Counted from the first letter of the stretch, positions 15,535 to 25,749 are shown. The stretch is 64,000 nucleotides of DNA from Clostridia bacterium (GCA_017466825.1 JAFTTJ010000009.1:1-64000), one strand, 5' to 3'. Translations and numbers: made by a program. Notes: generated from the sequence alone by a model not told the origin.

Positions 15535-17637
15535 TTAATTCAATTTATATAATATAATAAATTCTACCCTGCGGTCGGTAAGATCTACGCCCATTACGCC
15601 AACTCTTACTCTGTCACCCAAAGTAAAGGAATGCTTTTTTGACGAAAGCGTATATCTTTTTTGATCGAGAACGTATTCGCCTCGCGGTAAATCTTCAATT
15701 TTAGTCAAGCCTTCGACGGAGTTTTCTAGTTCGGCAAAAATACCGAAAGCCGTTACTCCGCTTATTACAGCGTCGAATTCGTGACCGATAAATTTTTCCA
15801 TATACTTAGCCTTATAAAGGTCGTCAACAGAACGTTCTACTTCGGTAGCCTTCTTCTCTTTTTCGGACGTTTGAGTTGCCGCTCCGTATATAAAGTCGCC
15901 GTATAAGTCGTTTATCGCAGTTAAATCGCCGTCGAGCACGCACTTTAAAACCCTGTGAACGATTAGGTCGGGATAGCGACGAATAGGCGAAGTAAAATGA
16001 CAATAGCATTTACTAGACAAGCCGAAATGCCCTAAATTTTCAGGATAATAACTTGCCTTTTGCATTGAGCGCAACATTACCTTGTTTACGATTGACGCAA
16101 ACGGCAAACCTTTAACCCTATCGAGCACGGATGAGAAATCGCTAGGACGAGCGTTTTCGGGACGCCACCTTACGTTTATGCCGAGCGCGTTTAAAAATTC
16201 TACGAAAGACGTTGCCTTTTCGGGCGTGGGTTTTTCGTGAACGCGGTATAAAATGGGAAGTTCTTGATAAAAGGCGTATTCGGCAACGCACTCGTTGGCA
16301 AGAACCATAAATTCTTCAATAATTTTATACGCTCTTTTTGACTGCCTTTGCGAAACTTCGATTTGCCCGTCTACGTAAGTTATATGACTTTCCTTTACGT
16401 CTAAATCGACGCTTCCGCGCTCGTCACGCTTTGCGGAAAGTATACTTTGAAGTTCCGCCATTAAAAGTATTTGATCTTTTAAGTCGGCAAATTGCTTTTG
16501 CAAATTTTCGTCGCCGTTTACGATGCCTTCGACTTGAGTATACGTCATACGGCGCTTTGACCTAATTGCCGACTTTAAAATTTGCCTATCGACGACTTCA
16601 CCGCTTTGATCGATTTCCATTATGCACGACAGGGTAAGCCTAAGCACCCCTTCGTTTAAAGAACATATACCGTTTGAAAGTTCCTTGGGCAGCATGGGTA
16701 TAACCCTATCGGGGAAATACACGCTAGTCGAACGCTCGTAGGCTTCCTTGTCAAGGGGTGTGCCACGCTTTACGTACTCTGAAACGTCGGCAATATGCAC
16801 GCCGAGTTTATAATTTCCGTTTGGCAATTTTTCAACTTCAACGGCGTCGTCAAAGTCTCTCGAATCTACGCTGTCAATGGTTATAATTTGGCGTTCTTCA
16901 AAATTTACCCTGCCTATAAGTTGATTTTCGGCAACTTCTTGGGAAATTTGCTTAACTTGATTTGCAACTTGTTTAGGGAAGGTTTCTTGTAAGCCACTAC
17001 CTTTAATAAGTGAATTTTCTTCAGCAAAAAGGTCGAATTGACGGCCTAAAATTTCGACTACTTCGCCGTCGGGACTAAAACCTTTATAGTAGCCCGTAAT
17101 TTTTACGAAAACTTTATCGCCCGTCTTTGCGCCACCGTCTTTTTTAGGCGCGATATAAACGTCTTCAAAAAAGTTTTTGTCGTCGGGGCGAACGTAGCAT
17201 TTGCCACGGTCGTAGAAAAAAGTTCCGCAGAGTTTGGTTACGCCACGCTTTAAAATTTTTAAAACTTCTGCTTCGTCCGAACTGCCTTTTAAGGAATGCT
17301 CCACCCTTTTTGCAATTACCACGTCTTCATGCAATGCGCCGTGTAAATTGCGGTTTGGAATAAAGTAGTCTTCACCGCCGTTTTCGGGAATCAAAAAGGC
17401 GAAACCCCTTTCGTTTCCACGAAGTTTGCCCTTTATAACACCTGAAAACTCTATGGCTGAATATAACCCGTTGATACAAATTATTTCGCCTTCTTCTTCC
17501 AAAGAATTTAAAACGGACTGTACGGCGGTTTTTTCAAAAGGCTTGCTCGCTTGCGCAAACGAGCATATCTTTTTAAAAGACACGCCCTTCCACTCGCCTG
17601 ATATTAAATTGTCTTTAATAAAAGAAAAAAGATTCAT
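15535..17637 (-). CDS. rnr: Ribonuclease R
   Basis: RNase R is a processive 3'-to-5' exoribonuclease that degrades structured RNA and takes part in tmRNA quality control. The 700-residue protein has cold-shock-like domains (GNERGFAFL near residue 74), the RNB catalytic block with IDSVDSRDFDDAV near residue 250, the HIADVSEYV segment, YCHFTSPIRRYPDL and a C-terminal S1 domain (GVTAFGIFAELENSVEGL). The length is at the short end, as in Gram-positives. It lies between secG and smpB, an arrangement well known in Firmicutes. Confidence 0.97.
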   Translation of the reverse strand: MNLFSFIKDNLISGEWKGVSFKKICSFAQASKPFEKTAVQSVLNSLEEEGEIICINGLYSAIEFSGVIKGKLRGNERGFAFLIPENGGEDYFIPNRNLHGALHEDVVIAKRVEHSLKGSSDEAEVLKILKRGVTKLCGTFFYDRGKCYVRPDDKNFFEDVYIAPKKDGGAKTGDKVFVKITGYYKGFSPDGEVVEILGRQFDLFAEENSLIKGSGLQETFPKQVANQVKQISQEVAENQLIGRVNFEERQIITIDSVDSRDFDDAVEVEKLPNGNYKLGVHIADVSEYVKRGTPLDKEAYERSTSVYFPDRVIPMLPKELSNGICSLNEGVLRLTLSCIMEIDQSGEVVDRQILKSAIRSKRRMTYTQVEGIVNGDENLQKQFADLKDQILLMAELQSILSAKRDERGSVDLDVKESHITYVDGQIEVSQRQSKRAYKIIEEFMVLANECVAEYAFYQELPILYRVHEKPTPEKATSFVEFLNALGINVRWRPENARPSDFSSVLDRVKGLPFASIVNKVMLRSMQKASYYPENLGHFGLSSKCYCHFTSPIRRYPDLIVHRVLKCVLDGDLTAINDLYGDFIYGAATQTSEKEKKATEVERSVDDLYKAKYMEKFIGHEFDAVISGVTAFGIFAELENSVEGLTKIEDLPRGEYVLDQKRYTLSSKKHSFTLGDRVRVGVMGVDLTDRRVEFIILYKLN

Positions 17638-17676
17638 ATTAAATACCTATTTTTTTACAAGCCTTTTTTACATAAA

Positions 17677-17703
17677 AAAGGGCTTGCCTTAAGCAAGCCC
17701 TTT
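17677..17703 (-). terminator. Terminator after secG
   Basis: AAAGGGCTTGC and GCAAGCCCTTT form an 11-bp stem followed, on the reverse strand, by TTTTTT. Some read-through into rnr is likely. Confidence 0.8.
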
Positions 17704-17714
17704 CAACCTAATTA

Positions 17715-18008
17715 TTAGAAATTTACGTTGAATACTACTACGCAGAAAATAATCATAAATACAGCCATTACCGCTACAGCGATTACGGTGAGTTTACGAA
17801 GTTTACTCTCCAAAGTTTGACCTTTGTTTTGCGAATAGAAAGTATCTTGTTGACCGCCAAGTGAGCCAATACCGTTAGAATTGCTTTGTTGAAGCATAAT
17901 AACAACGATAATGAAAATTGCGCAAAGCGCAGATATTACAAGACAGGGGATGCAAATTGCAAGCATCCATTCCCAACTCATTTGCCATGCTAAAAGATTG
18001 TATAACAT
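17715..18008 (-). CDS. secG: Preprotein translocase subunit SecG
   Basis: SecG is a small membrane subunit of the SecYEG channel that aids protein export. The 97-residue product has two hydrophobic segments (about residues 15-40 and 72-94) around a polar loop with the family signature VIMLQQSNSNGIGSLGGQQDTFY. The start has a GGAG site. It lies between gpmI and rnr, the common secG-rnr-smpB order of Firmicutes, here fused to the glycolytic block. Confidence 0.93.
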   Translation of the reverse strand: MLYNLLAWQMSWEWMLAICIPCLVISALCAIFIIVVIMLQQSNSNGIGSLGGQQDTFYSQNKGQTLESKLRKLTVIAVAVMAVFMIIFCVVVFNVNF

Positions 18009-18112
18009 AATTATATCTCCAAATCAAAATTATAATCAAGCATTTGTTATTTTATCATAAAATTTAAAGTTTAGCAACTGTTTTAAAGCCGTTTTTTACT
18101 TTATTTTATAAT

Positions 18113-19654
18113 TTATTTAACAATCAATGACTTTCCACTCATTTCTACGGGCTTTTCTTCGCCTAAAACTTCTAAAAGGGTGGGCGCAACGTCCGCCAAA
18201 ACACCGCCTTCGCGAAGTTTAACGTTTTTATACTGCTCGCTTACCAAGATAAAGGGTACGATATTAGTCGTGTGAGCGGTAAAGGGCGAGCCGTCTACGT
18301 CGATCATTCTGTCAGCGTTGCCGTGGTCTGCGGTGATTATACAACTACCGCCTTTGCTAAGTACGGCGTCGGTAATTTTGCCGATACAACTTTCAACCGT
18401 TTTTACAGCGGTTACGGCAGCGTCTAAAACGCCAGTATGACCAACCATATCGCAGTTTGCGTAGTTTAAGATAATAACGTCGAATTTATCGCTTGCGATT
18501 TCTTCCAAAACCTTGTCGGTAACTTCCAAAGCGCTCATTTCGGGCTTTAAGTCGTAAGTCGCTACCTTTGGCGAAGGAATTAAATCTCTAAACTCGTTCT
18601 TTTCAGGGGCTTCGACGCCGCCGTTAAAGAAAAACGTTACGTGAGCGTATTTTTCAGTTTCGGCAATACGAAGTTGAACGTAGCCCTTATCGGATAAGAA
18701 TTTACCCAAAGTGTTGTTCATCTCCTGCTTGCCGAAAGCGATTTTGGCATTTTTAAAGGTTTCGTCATACTTGGTAAAACCGATATAATGAAGACCTAAA
18801 TAACCCGTTTTTCTTTGGAAGCCGTCAAAAGACTCTTCGGTGAACGCTCTCGTAATTTCCCTTGCTCTGTCGGGACGGAAATTGAAGAAAATAACCGAAT
18901 CTCCCTTTTCGATAAGGCCGATTGCCTTGCCGTTTTCAAGGATATTGGTAGGAAAAATAAACTCGTCCGTTTCGCCTTTTGCGTAACTTTGCTCAACAGC
19001 CTGCGCTCCGCTTTCAGCAGTAACGCCGTTGCCGATAGTTAAACAGTCGTAAGCCTTTTCAACCCTTTCCCAACGGTTATCTCTATCCATAACGTAATAT
19101 CTTCCGCCGACGGTAGCAATTTTACCTACGCCGATTTGAGCAATTTTTGCTTCGAGTTCTTTAACGAAATCGATACCGCTTGACGGTGGAACGTCTCTTC
19201 CGTCCATAAAGCAATGCACGAAAACTTCGGTAAGTCCCTTGCGTTTAGCCATTTCTAAAAGGGCGTAAAGGTGAGTGTTGTGACTGTGTACGCCACCCGA
19301 CGACAAAAGGCCGTAAAGGTGAAGTTTTTTGCCGTTTGCCTTTGCCGTATCCATAGCGAGCGAAAGACCTTCGTTTTCAAAAAAGTCGCCGTCTTCGATA
19401 GCCTTGGTAATACGGGTTAAGTCTTGGTAAACTATTCTGCCCGCGCCCATGTTTAAGTGACCTACTTCGCTATTGCCCATCTGCCCGTCGGGAAGACCTA
19501 CGGAAAGACCGCTTGCGCCGATAGTTGTAGAAGGATATTTTGCCATAAGGGCGTCGATTACGCCTGCGTTAGCCCTGCTAATTGCGTTGCCTTCGTTTTT
19601 TTCACCGAAAGCGTAACCGTCCATTATAAAAAGACATACTGGTCTGGTTTTCAT
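18113..19654 (-). CDS. gpmI: 2,3-bisphosphoglycerate-independent phosphoglycerate mutase
   Basis: GpmI converts 3-phosphoglycerate to 2-phosphoglycerate with two Mn ions and a phosphoserine intermediate. The 513-residue length is standard. The first metal site is MDGYAFGE near residue 11, the active Ser is in GNSEVGHLNMGAGR near residue 62, and VHSHNTH, HCFMDGRDVPP, FNFRPDRAREI, NYANCDMVGHTG and ITADHGNAD follow. It sits between tpiA and secG. A 7-8 bp hairpin in the tpiA-gpmI gap (19678-19698) has no T tract and may affect mRNA stability. Confidence 0.97.
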   Translation of the reverse strand: MKTRPVCLFIMDGYAFGEKNEGNAISRANAGVIDALMAKYPSTTIGASGLSVGLPDGQMGNSEVGHLNMGAGRIVYQDLTRITKAIEDGDFFENEGLSLAMDTAKANGKKLHLYGLLSSGGVHSHNTHLYALLEMAKRKGLTEVFVHCFMDGRDVPPSSGIDFVKELEAKIAQIGVGKIATVGGRYYVMDRDNRWERVEKAYDCLTIGNGVTAESGAQAVEQSYAKGETDEFIFPTNILENGKAIGLIEKGDSVIFFNFRPDRAREITRAFTEESFDGFQRKTGYLGLHYIGFTKYDETFKNAKIAFGKQEMNNTLGKFLSDKGYVQLRIAETEKYAHVTFFFNGGVEAPEKNEFRDLIPSPKVATYDLKPEMSALEVTDKVLEEIASDKFDVIILNYANCDMVGHTGVLDAAVTAVKTVESCIGKITDAVLSKGGSCIITADHGNADRMIDVDGSPFTAHTTNIVPFILVSEQYKNVKLREGGVLADVAPTLLEVLGEEKPVEMSGKSLIVK

Positions 19655-19744
19655 ATTAACTCCTTTATACGCTTTATAGGGGCGAACAAGTCGCCCCTTA
19701 TCGTTAGTATATTATTGTTTTACTCGCCTTGTGGCAAGCGATTT

Positions 19745-20497
19745 TTATTTATCGTAGTTAACGATAATAGAAAAATCTTGAGCCTTTAAGGACGCTCCGC
19801 CGATAAGACCGCCGTCGATTTCTTCTTCTGCCATAAGTTCCTTGCAGTTTTTAGCGTTCATAGAACCGCCGTATTGAATTCTCGTCTTTTCAGCGATACT
19901 TCTGTGGAACTTTTTAGCAAGGATATGTCTGATGTAACCGATAGTGTTGTTAGCGTCGGTTGCGGTTGCGGTTTTGCCCGTGCCGATTGCCCAAACGGGT
20001 TCGTATGCGATAACGATTTTATCAAAATCTTTAGCCTTGAAGCCCTTTAAGCCTTCAACGATTTGCTTTTCAAGAACTTTTTCGGTAAGACCTGCTTCTC
20101 TTTCCGCTTCGGTTTCGCCTACGCAAACGATAGGTTTAATCTTTGCGTTTAAAGCGGCTTGAGTTCTCTTGTTTACGGTTTCATCAGTTTCGCCGAAGTA
20201 TTGTCTTCTTTCGCTGTGACCGATAATAACGTAATCAACTTTGAGTTCTTTGAGCATTTCAGCAGAAATTTCACCCGTGAAAGCGCCTTTTTCAGCCCAA
20301 TGCACGTTTTCTGCACCGATTTTAATATTAGTACCCTTCGTAGCCTTTTTTGCTACTGCAATGTTGGTGAAAGGAACGCAGAGAACTACGTCGCAAGTAG
20401 CGTCCTTCACAAGGGGTGCAAGTTCGGTAATCATAGCCTTGGTTTCAGCCATGGTCTTATTCATTTTCCAGTTGCCTGCAATTATCGCTTTTCTCAT
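19745..20497 (-). CDS. tpiA: Triosephosphate isomerase
   Basis: TpiA interconverts dihydroxyacetone phosphate and glyceraldehyde 3-phosphate. The 250-residue protein shows GNWKMNKT at residues 7-14 with the catalytic Lys, the catalytic His in IIGHSERRQYFGE, the catalytic Glu in IAYEPVWAIGTGK with the flexible loop 6, and the phosphate-binding GGSM and GGLIGGASL segments. It lies 27 bases after pgk and before gpmI. Its start has a GGAG site. Confidence 0.97.
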   Translation of the reverse strand: MRKAIIAGNWKMNKTMAETKAMITELAPLVKDATCDVVLCVPFTNIAVAKKATKGTNIKIGAENVHWAEKGAFTGEISAEMLKELKVDYVIIGHSERRQYFGETDETVNKRTQAALNAKIKPIVCVGETEAEREAGLTEKVLEKQIVEGLKGFKAKDFDKIVIAYEPVWAIGTGKTATATDANNTIGYIRHILAKKFHRSIAEKTRIQYGGSMNAKNCKELMAEEEIDGGLIGGASLKAQDFSIIVNYDK

Positions 20498-20524
20498 AGA
20501 GTTTTTCTCCTTTAAATTCGTAAA

Positions 20525-21844
20525 TTATTCAACGTCGTTAAGACATTCGATACCGGGAAGTTTCTTGCCTTCGAAAAGTTCAAGCGAAGCGCCGCCGCCC
20601 GTAGAGATGTGAGTCATCTTGTCTGCATAGCCAAGTTGAGCAACTGCAGCGGCAGAGTCACCACCGCCGATAATAGTAGTTGCGCCTTCGCACTTAGACA
20701 TTGCGTCTGCAATAGCGTTAGTGCCGGCAGCCAAAGTGGGATTTTCAAATACGCCCATAGGTCCGTTCCAAATAACAGTCTTTGCGCCCTTTAAAGCGTC
20801 GGTATATAAAGCGATAGTCTTAGGACCGATATCGCAAGATTCCATATCGGGAGCAAATTCGCCTAAATCGCCTAAAACTACGTCGATAGGAGCGTCGATA
20901 GGATTGGGGAATTCTTTAACTTGAACGCCGTCAACGGGAAGAAGAAGTTTCTTGCCGGTTGCCTTTGCTTTTTCCATCATTTCCTTGCAGTAGTCAATCT
21001 TGCTGTCGTCAACGAGCGAAGTGCCAACTTCGTAGCCTTGAGCCTTTAAGAAGGTGTAAGCCATACCTCCGCCGATAATGAGCGTGTCACATTTTTCTAA
21101 AAGGTTAGAAATAACGTTGAGTTTATCAGCAACCTTTGCGCCGCCTAAGATTGCAACGAAAGGTCTTTGGGGATTTTCTAAAGCGTCTGCCATTACCGAA
21201 AGTTCCTTTTCGATAAGGAAACCACAAACTGCAGTTTTAACGAAGCCGTATTCAACGATTGCAGCGGTAGAAGCGTGCGAACGGTGAGCAGTACCGAAAG
21301 CGTCGTTTACGTAAATATCTGCAAACGCCGCGAGTTTTTTACAGAAATCTTCATGCTTCTTTTCTTCGCCTGCGTCGAAACGAAGGTTTTCTAAAAGAAC
21401 GCATTCGCCGTCTTTTAAAGCGTCAACTTTAGCGCAAGCGTCTTCACCGACGATATCGGTAGCGAAAGCAACTTTGCCGTCTAAAAGTTCGTTAAGTCTT
21501 TTAGCAACGGGAGCGAGAGTAAACTTTTTAACGTCGCCTTTTAAAGCCTTTTCAACGTAGGCTTGCTTTGCGGCTTCTCTCTCTGCTTCGGGAAGAGCGT
21601 CAACAGCCTTCTTTTCCTTTTTGGTAAGTCCGAAACCTTCGGTAAATACGTTGTGGGGCTTGCCCATGTGCGAACAGAGAATTACCTTTGCGCCGTGTTC
21701 CATAAGATACTTAATGGTGGGAAGAGCGCCGTTGATACGGTTTTCATCAGTAATAACGCCGTCCTTCATAGGAACGTTGAAATCGCATCTTACAAGACAC
21801 TTTTTACCCTTGACGTCTACGTCTTTAATTGACTTTTTGTTCAT
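20525..21844 (-). CDS. pgk: Phosphoglycerate kinase with an internal insertion
   Basis: Pgk makes ATP from 1,3-bisphosphoglycerate. It has RCDFNVPM near residue 19, SHMGKP, the [11 protein letters not shown] motif, [13 protein letters not shown], the C-domain GPMGVFE and the [11 protein letters not shown] loop. At 439 residues it is about 40 longer than usual. The excess is a Lys/Glu/Ala-rich segment at about residues 62-98, between SHMGKP and the LAPVAKRL helix, which in typical Pgk is a short loop. All catalytic motifs are intact. It is the first gene of the pgk-tpiA-gpmI run; gap and eno are not in the window. Confidence 0.96.
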   Translation of the reverse strand: MNKKSIKDVDVKGKKCLVRCDFNVPMKDGVITDENRINGALPTIKYLMEHGAKVILCSHMGKPHNVFTEGFGLTKKEKKAVDALPEAEREAAKQAYVEKALKGDVKKFTLAPVAKRLNELLDGKVAFATDIVGEDACAKVDALKDGECVLLENLRFDAGEEKKHEDFCKKLAAFADIYVNDAFGTAHRSHASTAAIVEYGFVKTAVCGFLIEKELSVMADALENPQRPFVAILGGAKVADKLNVISNLLEKCDTLIIGGGMAYTFLKAQGYEVGTSLVDDSKIDYCKEMMEKAKATGKKLLLPVDGVQVKEFPNPIDAPIDVVLGDLGEFAPDMESCDIGPKTIALYTDALKGAKTVIWNGPMGVFENPTLAAGTNAIADAMSKCEGATTIIGGGDSAAAVAQLGYADKMTHISTGGGASLELFEGKKLPGIECLNDVE

Positions 21845-21984
21845 TGTGTTACTCCTTATAATGAAAATTTTTATTAACGAATTTATTTACCGTAAGCCGA
21901 AAAGTTTTCAATTCCGTCCTACGCCACCATACAGTTTACACTTAATTTGAAAAAAAGTCAACGAAATATTAAAAAATTATATTT

Positions 21985-22998
21985 TTAATATTGAATTATC
22001 CCCTTCCCCTTTACGACTTGGTTTTGCGCGCTCGGCTGTTTATCTTTAACGAGCCGTTTTATCGCGAGCGTAAAAACCTTTAAAAAGGGCAAAAAGATTA
22101 CCGCGCAAGTCAAATTGAATAAAGTGTGAAAATCGGCAATGGCCTTGCCGACCGTTTTACCGCTCGCAAGCAAAAGCGTAAGCCCGTCGCCAAAAAAGTA
22201 GACGAGCGGAAAGATAAGCGCCGAACCGAGTAGGTTAAAGGCAAGATTAAAAACAGCCGTCTGCCTTGCTTCGACCTTTTTGCCGAGAGATAACAAAACT
22301 ACCGAAAAGCAACTGCCTACGTTTGAACCGAGAGTGAGATAAGCCGCAGAAGAAAAGTCCAAAAGTTTGCAGTTTGCAAGCACGACGATAAGCCCCGTCA
22401 AAGCCGACGAACTCTGAGTTATCGCCGTAAAAAGCATACCGACTAAAAATAGAGCAAACGGATTTTTTACGAGTAGCAATTTAGTAAACCAACCGTAACT
22501 TGCAAGCCCTTTTGCGCCTTGTTGCATTTGGCTAAACCCTGCGAATAAAACCCCTAGTCCAAACGTTGCGCCCGATAGGTTTTTAATGCTTTTATTTTTA
22601 AAAAAGCCTAGCAATAAGCCGATTATCGCCACTATTGAGCCGATAACCCCACTTTTTAAACCAACCGCGGAAATAAGTTGGGCGGTGGCGGTAGTGCCAA
22701 TATTCGCACCCATTATAACCGCCGCCGCAGAGTAAAAATTTAACACTCTTTCCTGCACCATTTCAACGGCGATAAAGTTTACCGCAACGCTACTTTGCGT
22801 TATCGCCGAAACGACGGTTCCAGTCAAAAGTCCGCCGATTGGGCGTTTGCAAAGCCCCGATACAATTTTGCCGTTTTTACCTTCCGTCAAAGATTTGGTA
22901 GAGTCTGCTACTAAAGTTAATCCGTACAAAAAAAGGCTTATACCGCCTAACAAATTTATAAAATCATACATAATAAATTTTATGCCGAAATTTATCAA
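21985..22998 (-). CDS. Na+/phosphate cotransporter family membrane protein
   Basis: The 337-residue protein has about eight hydrophobic helices and the two inverted QSS repeats that define the NptA/PhoU-linked family (AITQSSVAVNF near residue 66 and AITQSSSALTG near residue 190). GANIGTTATAQL and GSNVGSCFSV mark the paired substrate sites. It probably moves phosphate or another anion with sodium. The usual cytoplasmic PhoU-like tail is missing, so it is the short form. Two starts are possible: TTG at 22998, which has an AAAAAGG site seven bases upstream, and ATG at 22971, which has none. Confidence 0.87.
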   Translation of the reverse strand: MINFGIKFIMYDFINLLGGISLFLYGLTLVADSTKSLTEGKNGKIVSGLCKRPIGGLLTGTVVSAITQSSVAVNFIAVEMVQERVLNFYSAAAVIMGANIGTTATAQLISAVGLKSGVIGSIVAIIGLLLGFFKNKSIKNLSGATFGLGVLFAGFSQMQQGAKGLASYGWFTKLLLVKNPFALFLVGMLFTAITQSSSALTGLIVVLANCKLLDFSSAAYLTLGSNVGSCFSVVLLSLGKKVEARQTAVFNLAFNLLGSALIFPLVYFFGDGLTLLLASGKTVGKAIADFHTLFNLTCAVIFLPFLKVFTLAIKRLVKDKQPSAQNQVVKGKGIIQY

Positions 22999-23094
22999 AA
23001 TTTAACCTTTTTAATTTAATTTTGTATTAAACTTGCTTTATTTAGGGATATATGTTATAATATCTCTTAGCGACTTTTAAAGGACAAGCGTATA

Positions 23095-24933
23095 ATGAAG
23101 AGATCTCGTGAATTTTATAAAAAACTAATACTTTTCGCCGTGGACCTTGTTTTAATTACCGCGGCGCTAGTTATAGCCTACTTTACGACGGTGGCAAGTC
23201 CTGCGTTTAGTTGGAAGGTTTTAGGTTGGTTTTTAGGAAACGTTGCACTTTGCTTAATCGTCTTTAAGTTTTTGGGGCTATATTCGATAGTCTTTGCGTC
23301 GGTAGGCATAGTCGAAGGTTTAAAACTAGCCATTGCAATAGTAGCGATTGGTCTTGCAAACGGCGTTTTTGAAATATTTATGCAGACCGAAGTTTCAACG
23401 GCGACTATATTCCTTTATCTTTCACTCGCCTTTTATTCGACGGTACTTACGAGATTTTACAAGCGAATATTAGGCATTTTGAGAAAGCATACTCAAAAGT
23501 CGACTGAAAACAAAAAAAGGGTTATGATAGTCGGCGCGGGCGAAGCGGGTATTATGCTCATTACAGAAATGAGAAAATCTAAACACTTACACGATTACGT
23601 TCCCGTTTGCTTTATTGACGACGACGTGGATAAACTCGGTAGAAATATTACGGGCATTAAAATCGTCGGTACGACTTACGATATTAAAAAAGTTGCTAAG
23701 CAATATAACGTTGACGAAATCTTTATCACTATGCCGTCGGCAAATAGAAATAGGGTTAAAAAAATCGTTACTAGATGTCAAGACAGTAAGTTGCCCGTTA
23801 AAATTTTACCCGGTATTTACCAACTTGCAGACGGGCAAATTTCCGTTTCTTCACTTAGAGAAGTTGAAATTCAAGACCTGCTCGGAAGAGAACAAGTCGA
23901 AGTCGATATAAACGAAATTATAGGCTATATTGAAGGGAAAACGGTACTCGTTACGGGTGGCGGTGGCTCGATTGGTAGCGAACTTTGCAGACAAATCGCT
24001 AGCCACAACCCCAAAAAACTCATAATTTTAGACATTTACGAGAACAACGCTTACGATATTGAACAAGAATTAAAACGTAAATACCCTGCTTTAAACCTTC
24101 TCACGCTAATTGCTAGCATTAGAGATGCGGGCAAGATGGAAGACGTGTTTAAAAAACATTTACCGCAAATCGTTTTCCACGCGGCGGCGCACAAGCACGT
24201 GCCTTTGATGGAAACTAGCCCCAACGAAGCCGTTAAAAATAACGTTTTCGGCACGCTAAACGTCGCTAAATTCGCAGATAAGTATAAAGCGGAAACCTTC
24301 GTGCAGATATCCACCGACAAGGCGGTCAACCCCACCAACATCATGGGAGCAACCAAGCGTATTTGCGAAATGATTATTCAAACGATAGGTCGCCATAGCG
24401 AGCATACTAAATTCGTTGCCGTGAGATTTGGTAACGTTTTAGGCTCTAACGGCTCGGTTATTCCCCTATTTAAAAAGCAGATTGCCGAAGGCGGTCCCGT
24501 TACGGTTACTCATAAGGATATTATAAGGTATTTTATGACTATTCCCGAAGCCGTTTCGCTCGTGTTACAAGCGGGCGCTTACGCTAAAGGCGGACAAATT
24601 TTCGTACTCGATATGGGCGAGCCCGTAAAAATTTACGACCTTGCTTATAACCTTATTAAACTTTCGGGACTTGAACCTGAAAAGGATATAGAGATTAAGT
24701 GTACGGGATTGCGCCCGGGCGAAAAACTTTTTGAAGAACGACTTATGGACGAAGAAGGCATGCAAAAAACCCCCAACGGACTCATCAATATTGCCCAACC
24801 CATTAAGTTTGACGAAGAGAGTTTTTGGACTACTTTAGACAGTCTTTATACTTCGGCTTACGAAGAAACTGACGGTATGAAACCGCTCGTTAAGACGCTC
24901 GTTCCGACTTATAAAATTGACGAAAGAAATTAG
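23095..24933 (+). CDS. Membrane-bound nucleotide-sugar 4,6-dehydratase (PglF/CapD/FlaA1 type)
   Basis: Four hydrophobic segments (residues 10-120) anchor the protein. A CoA-binding-like Rossmann domain follows (VMIVGAGEAGIML near residue 142), then a second extended SDR domain with TGGGGSIGSELCRQ (about 285) and FHAAAHKHVPLME. The catalytic stretch TDKAVNPTNIMGATKR has Met where classical SDRs have Tyr, as known for the long PglF/WbpM dehydratases. The enzyme makes a UDP-4-keto-6-deoxy sugar for glycans. At 612 residues it is full length. A TATAAT promoter with TTGCTT 17 bp upstream and an AAAGGA site precede it. No other glycan genes are adjacent. Confidence 0.92.
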   Translation: MKRSREFYKKLILFAVDLVLITAALVIAYFTTVASPAFSWKVLGWFLGNVALCLIVFKFLGLYSIVFASVGIVEGLKLAIAIVAIGLANGVFEIFMQTEVSTATIFLYLSLAFYSTVLTRFYKRILGILRKHTQKSTENKKRVMIVGAGEAGIMLITEMRKSKHLHDYVPVCFIDDDVDKLGRNITGIKIVGTTYDIKKVAKQYNVDEIFITMPSANRNRVKKIVTRCQDSKLPVKILPGIYQLADGQISVSSLREVEIQDLLGREQVEVDINEIIGYIEGKTVLVTGGGGSIGSELCRQIASHNPKKLIILDIYENNAYDIEQELKRKYPALNLLTLIASIRDAGKMEDVFKKHLPQIVFHAAAHKHVPLMETSPNEAVKNNVFGTLNVAKFADKYKAETFVQISTDKAVNPTNIMGATKRICEMIIQTIGRHSEHTKFVAVRFGNVLGSNGSVIPLFKKQIAEGGPVTVTHKDIIRYFMTIPEAVSLVLQAGAYAKGGQIFVLDMGEPVKIYDLAYNLIKLSGLEPEKDIEIKCTGLRPGEKLFEERLMDEEGMQKTPNGLINIAQPIKFDEESFWTTLDSLYTSAYEETDGMKPLVKTLVPTYKIDERN

Positions 24934-24946
24934 AGTTTTGCATTTT

Positions 24947-24981
24947 AAAAGCCTTGCCGTTTGGCAAGGCTTTTTGCTTTT
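24947..24981 (+). terminator. Terminator after the dehydratase gene
   Basis: GCCTTGCC and GGCAAGGC flank a GTTT loop and run into TTTTTGCTTTT. Confidence 0.9.
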
Positions 24982-24998
24982 ATGCTCTCTTGTTTAGT

Positions 24999-25682
24999 TT
25001 ATTCTTCAGTAAGATTTTCGACAACTTCTAAAAAATCATAGTCGTTGGTTAATCTATAAAACGCGTTTCCGTCAAAACTTTCGGGTACGGAAAAAACTCT
25101 TTCGTTATATATTTTTAAATCCCCAAACCCAGTTGAAATATAGTAAAGCGGTTCGCCTTCAACTGCGTCGCATTTTACAAACGTAAAATTAGAAACGCGG
25201 TCGCAAAAACCTAACATTTCGCCAGTAGCGCAATCGTAAGTTTCACACGAAGACTGATAATTTACAAACGAGTTCATAATTTGCGACACCTCGTCTTCCT
25301 GAGCGCGCGGAACGTTTGAAATTATATAATTTCTATTATACCTATGGTTTTGAACGTAAATTTCATAGGTCGTTCCGTCGGTTAAAAAGAAGGTTGTTGA
25401 AACGCCTGAGCCACCGGGGGCTGGCTCACCGGAAGATAACTTTATCGTAACTTGTTTCCATTCGGCAACTATGCGAGATATTGCCGTAGGATCTGTAACG
25501 ACCTGAATCTCGCTTAAACTTCCCGGCTCAACGCCGAGCGGTATATAATGAATATGAATTGCGGTAACGTTTTCGGTTTGAAGATTTTTCATTTGCGGGG
25601 TGGCAATTTTAGTCGCGCAACTAGACAATAAAGACGCGCATAACACCACTATAATTATCAAGAGCGATTTAATTTTTTTCAT
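24999..25682 (-). CDS. Lipoprotein, unknown function
   Basis: A signal peptide with lipobox LSSC (Cys22) marks a 227-residue lipoprotein with a strong GGAG site. The mature part is beta-rich with no catalytic motif I can name; VEPGSLSEIQVVTD and FFLTDGTTYEIYV suggest a small beta-sheet domain with a bound strand pair. It is likely exposed on the outer face of the cytoplasmic membrane. It follows ypeB by position, but the terminator at 25750 separates them. Confidence 0.75.
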   Translation of the reverse strand: MKKIKSLLIIIVVLCASLLSSCATKIATPQMKNLQTENVTAIHIHYIPLGVEPGSLSEIQVVTDPTAISRIVAEWKQVTIKLSSGEPAPGGSGVSTTFFLTDGTTYEIYVQNHRYNRNYIISNVPRAQEDEVSQIMNSFVNYQSSCETYDCATGEMLGFCDRVSNFTFVKCDAVEGEPLYYISTGFGDLKIYNERVFSVPESFDGNAFYRLTNDYDFLEVVENLTEE

Positions 25683-25749
25683 AAGATCTCCTTTTACTTT
25701 TTTTAATTATATCACATATAACCGCCCATTTCAACCCTTTAAAAAAAAA

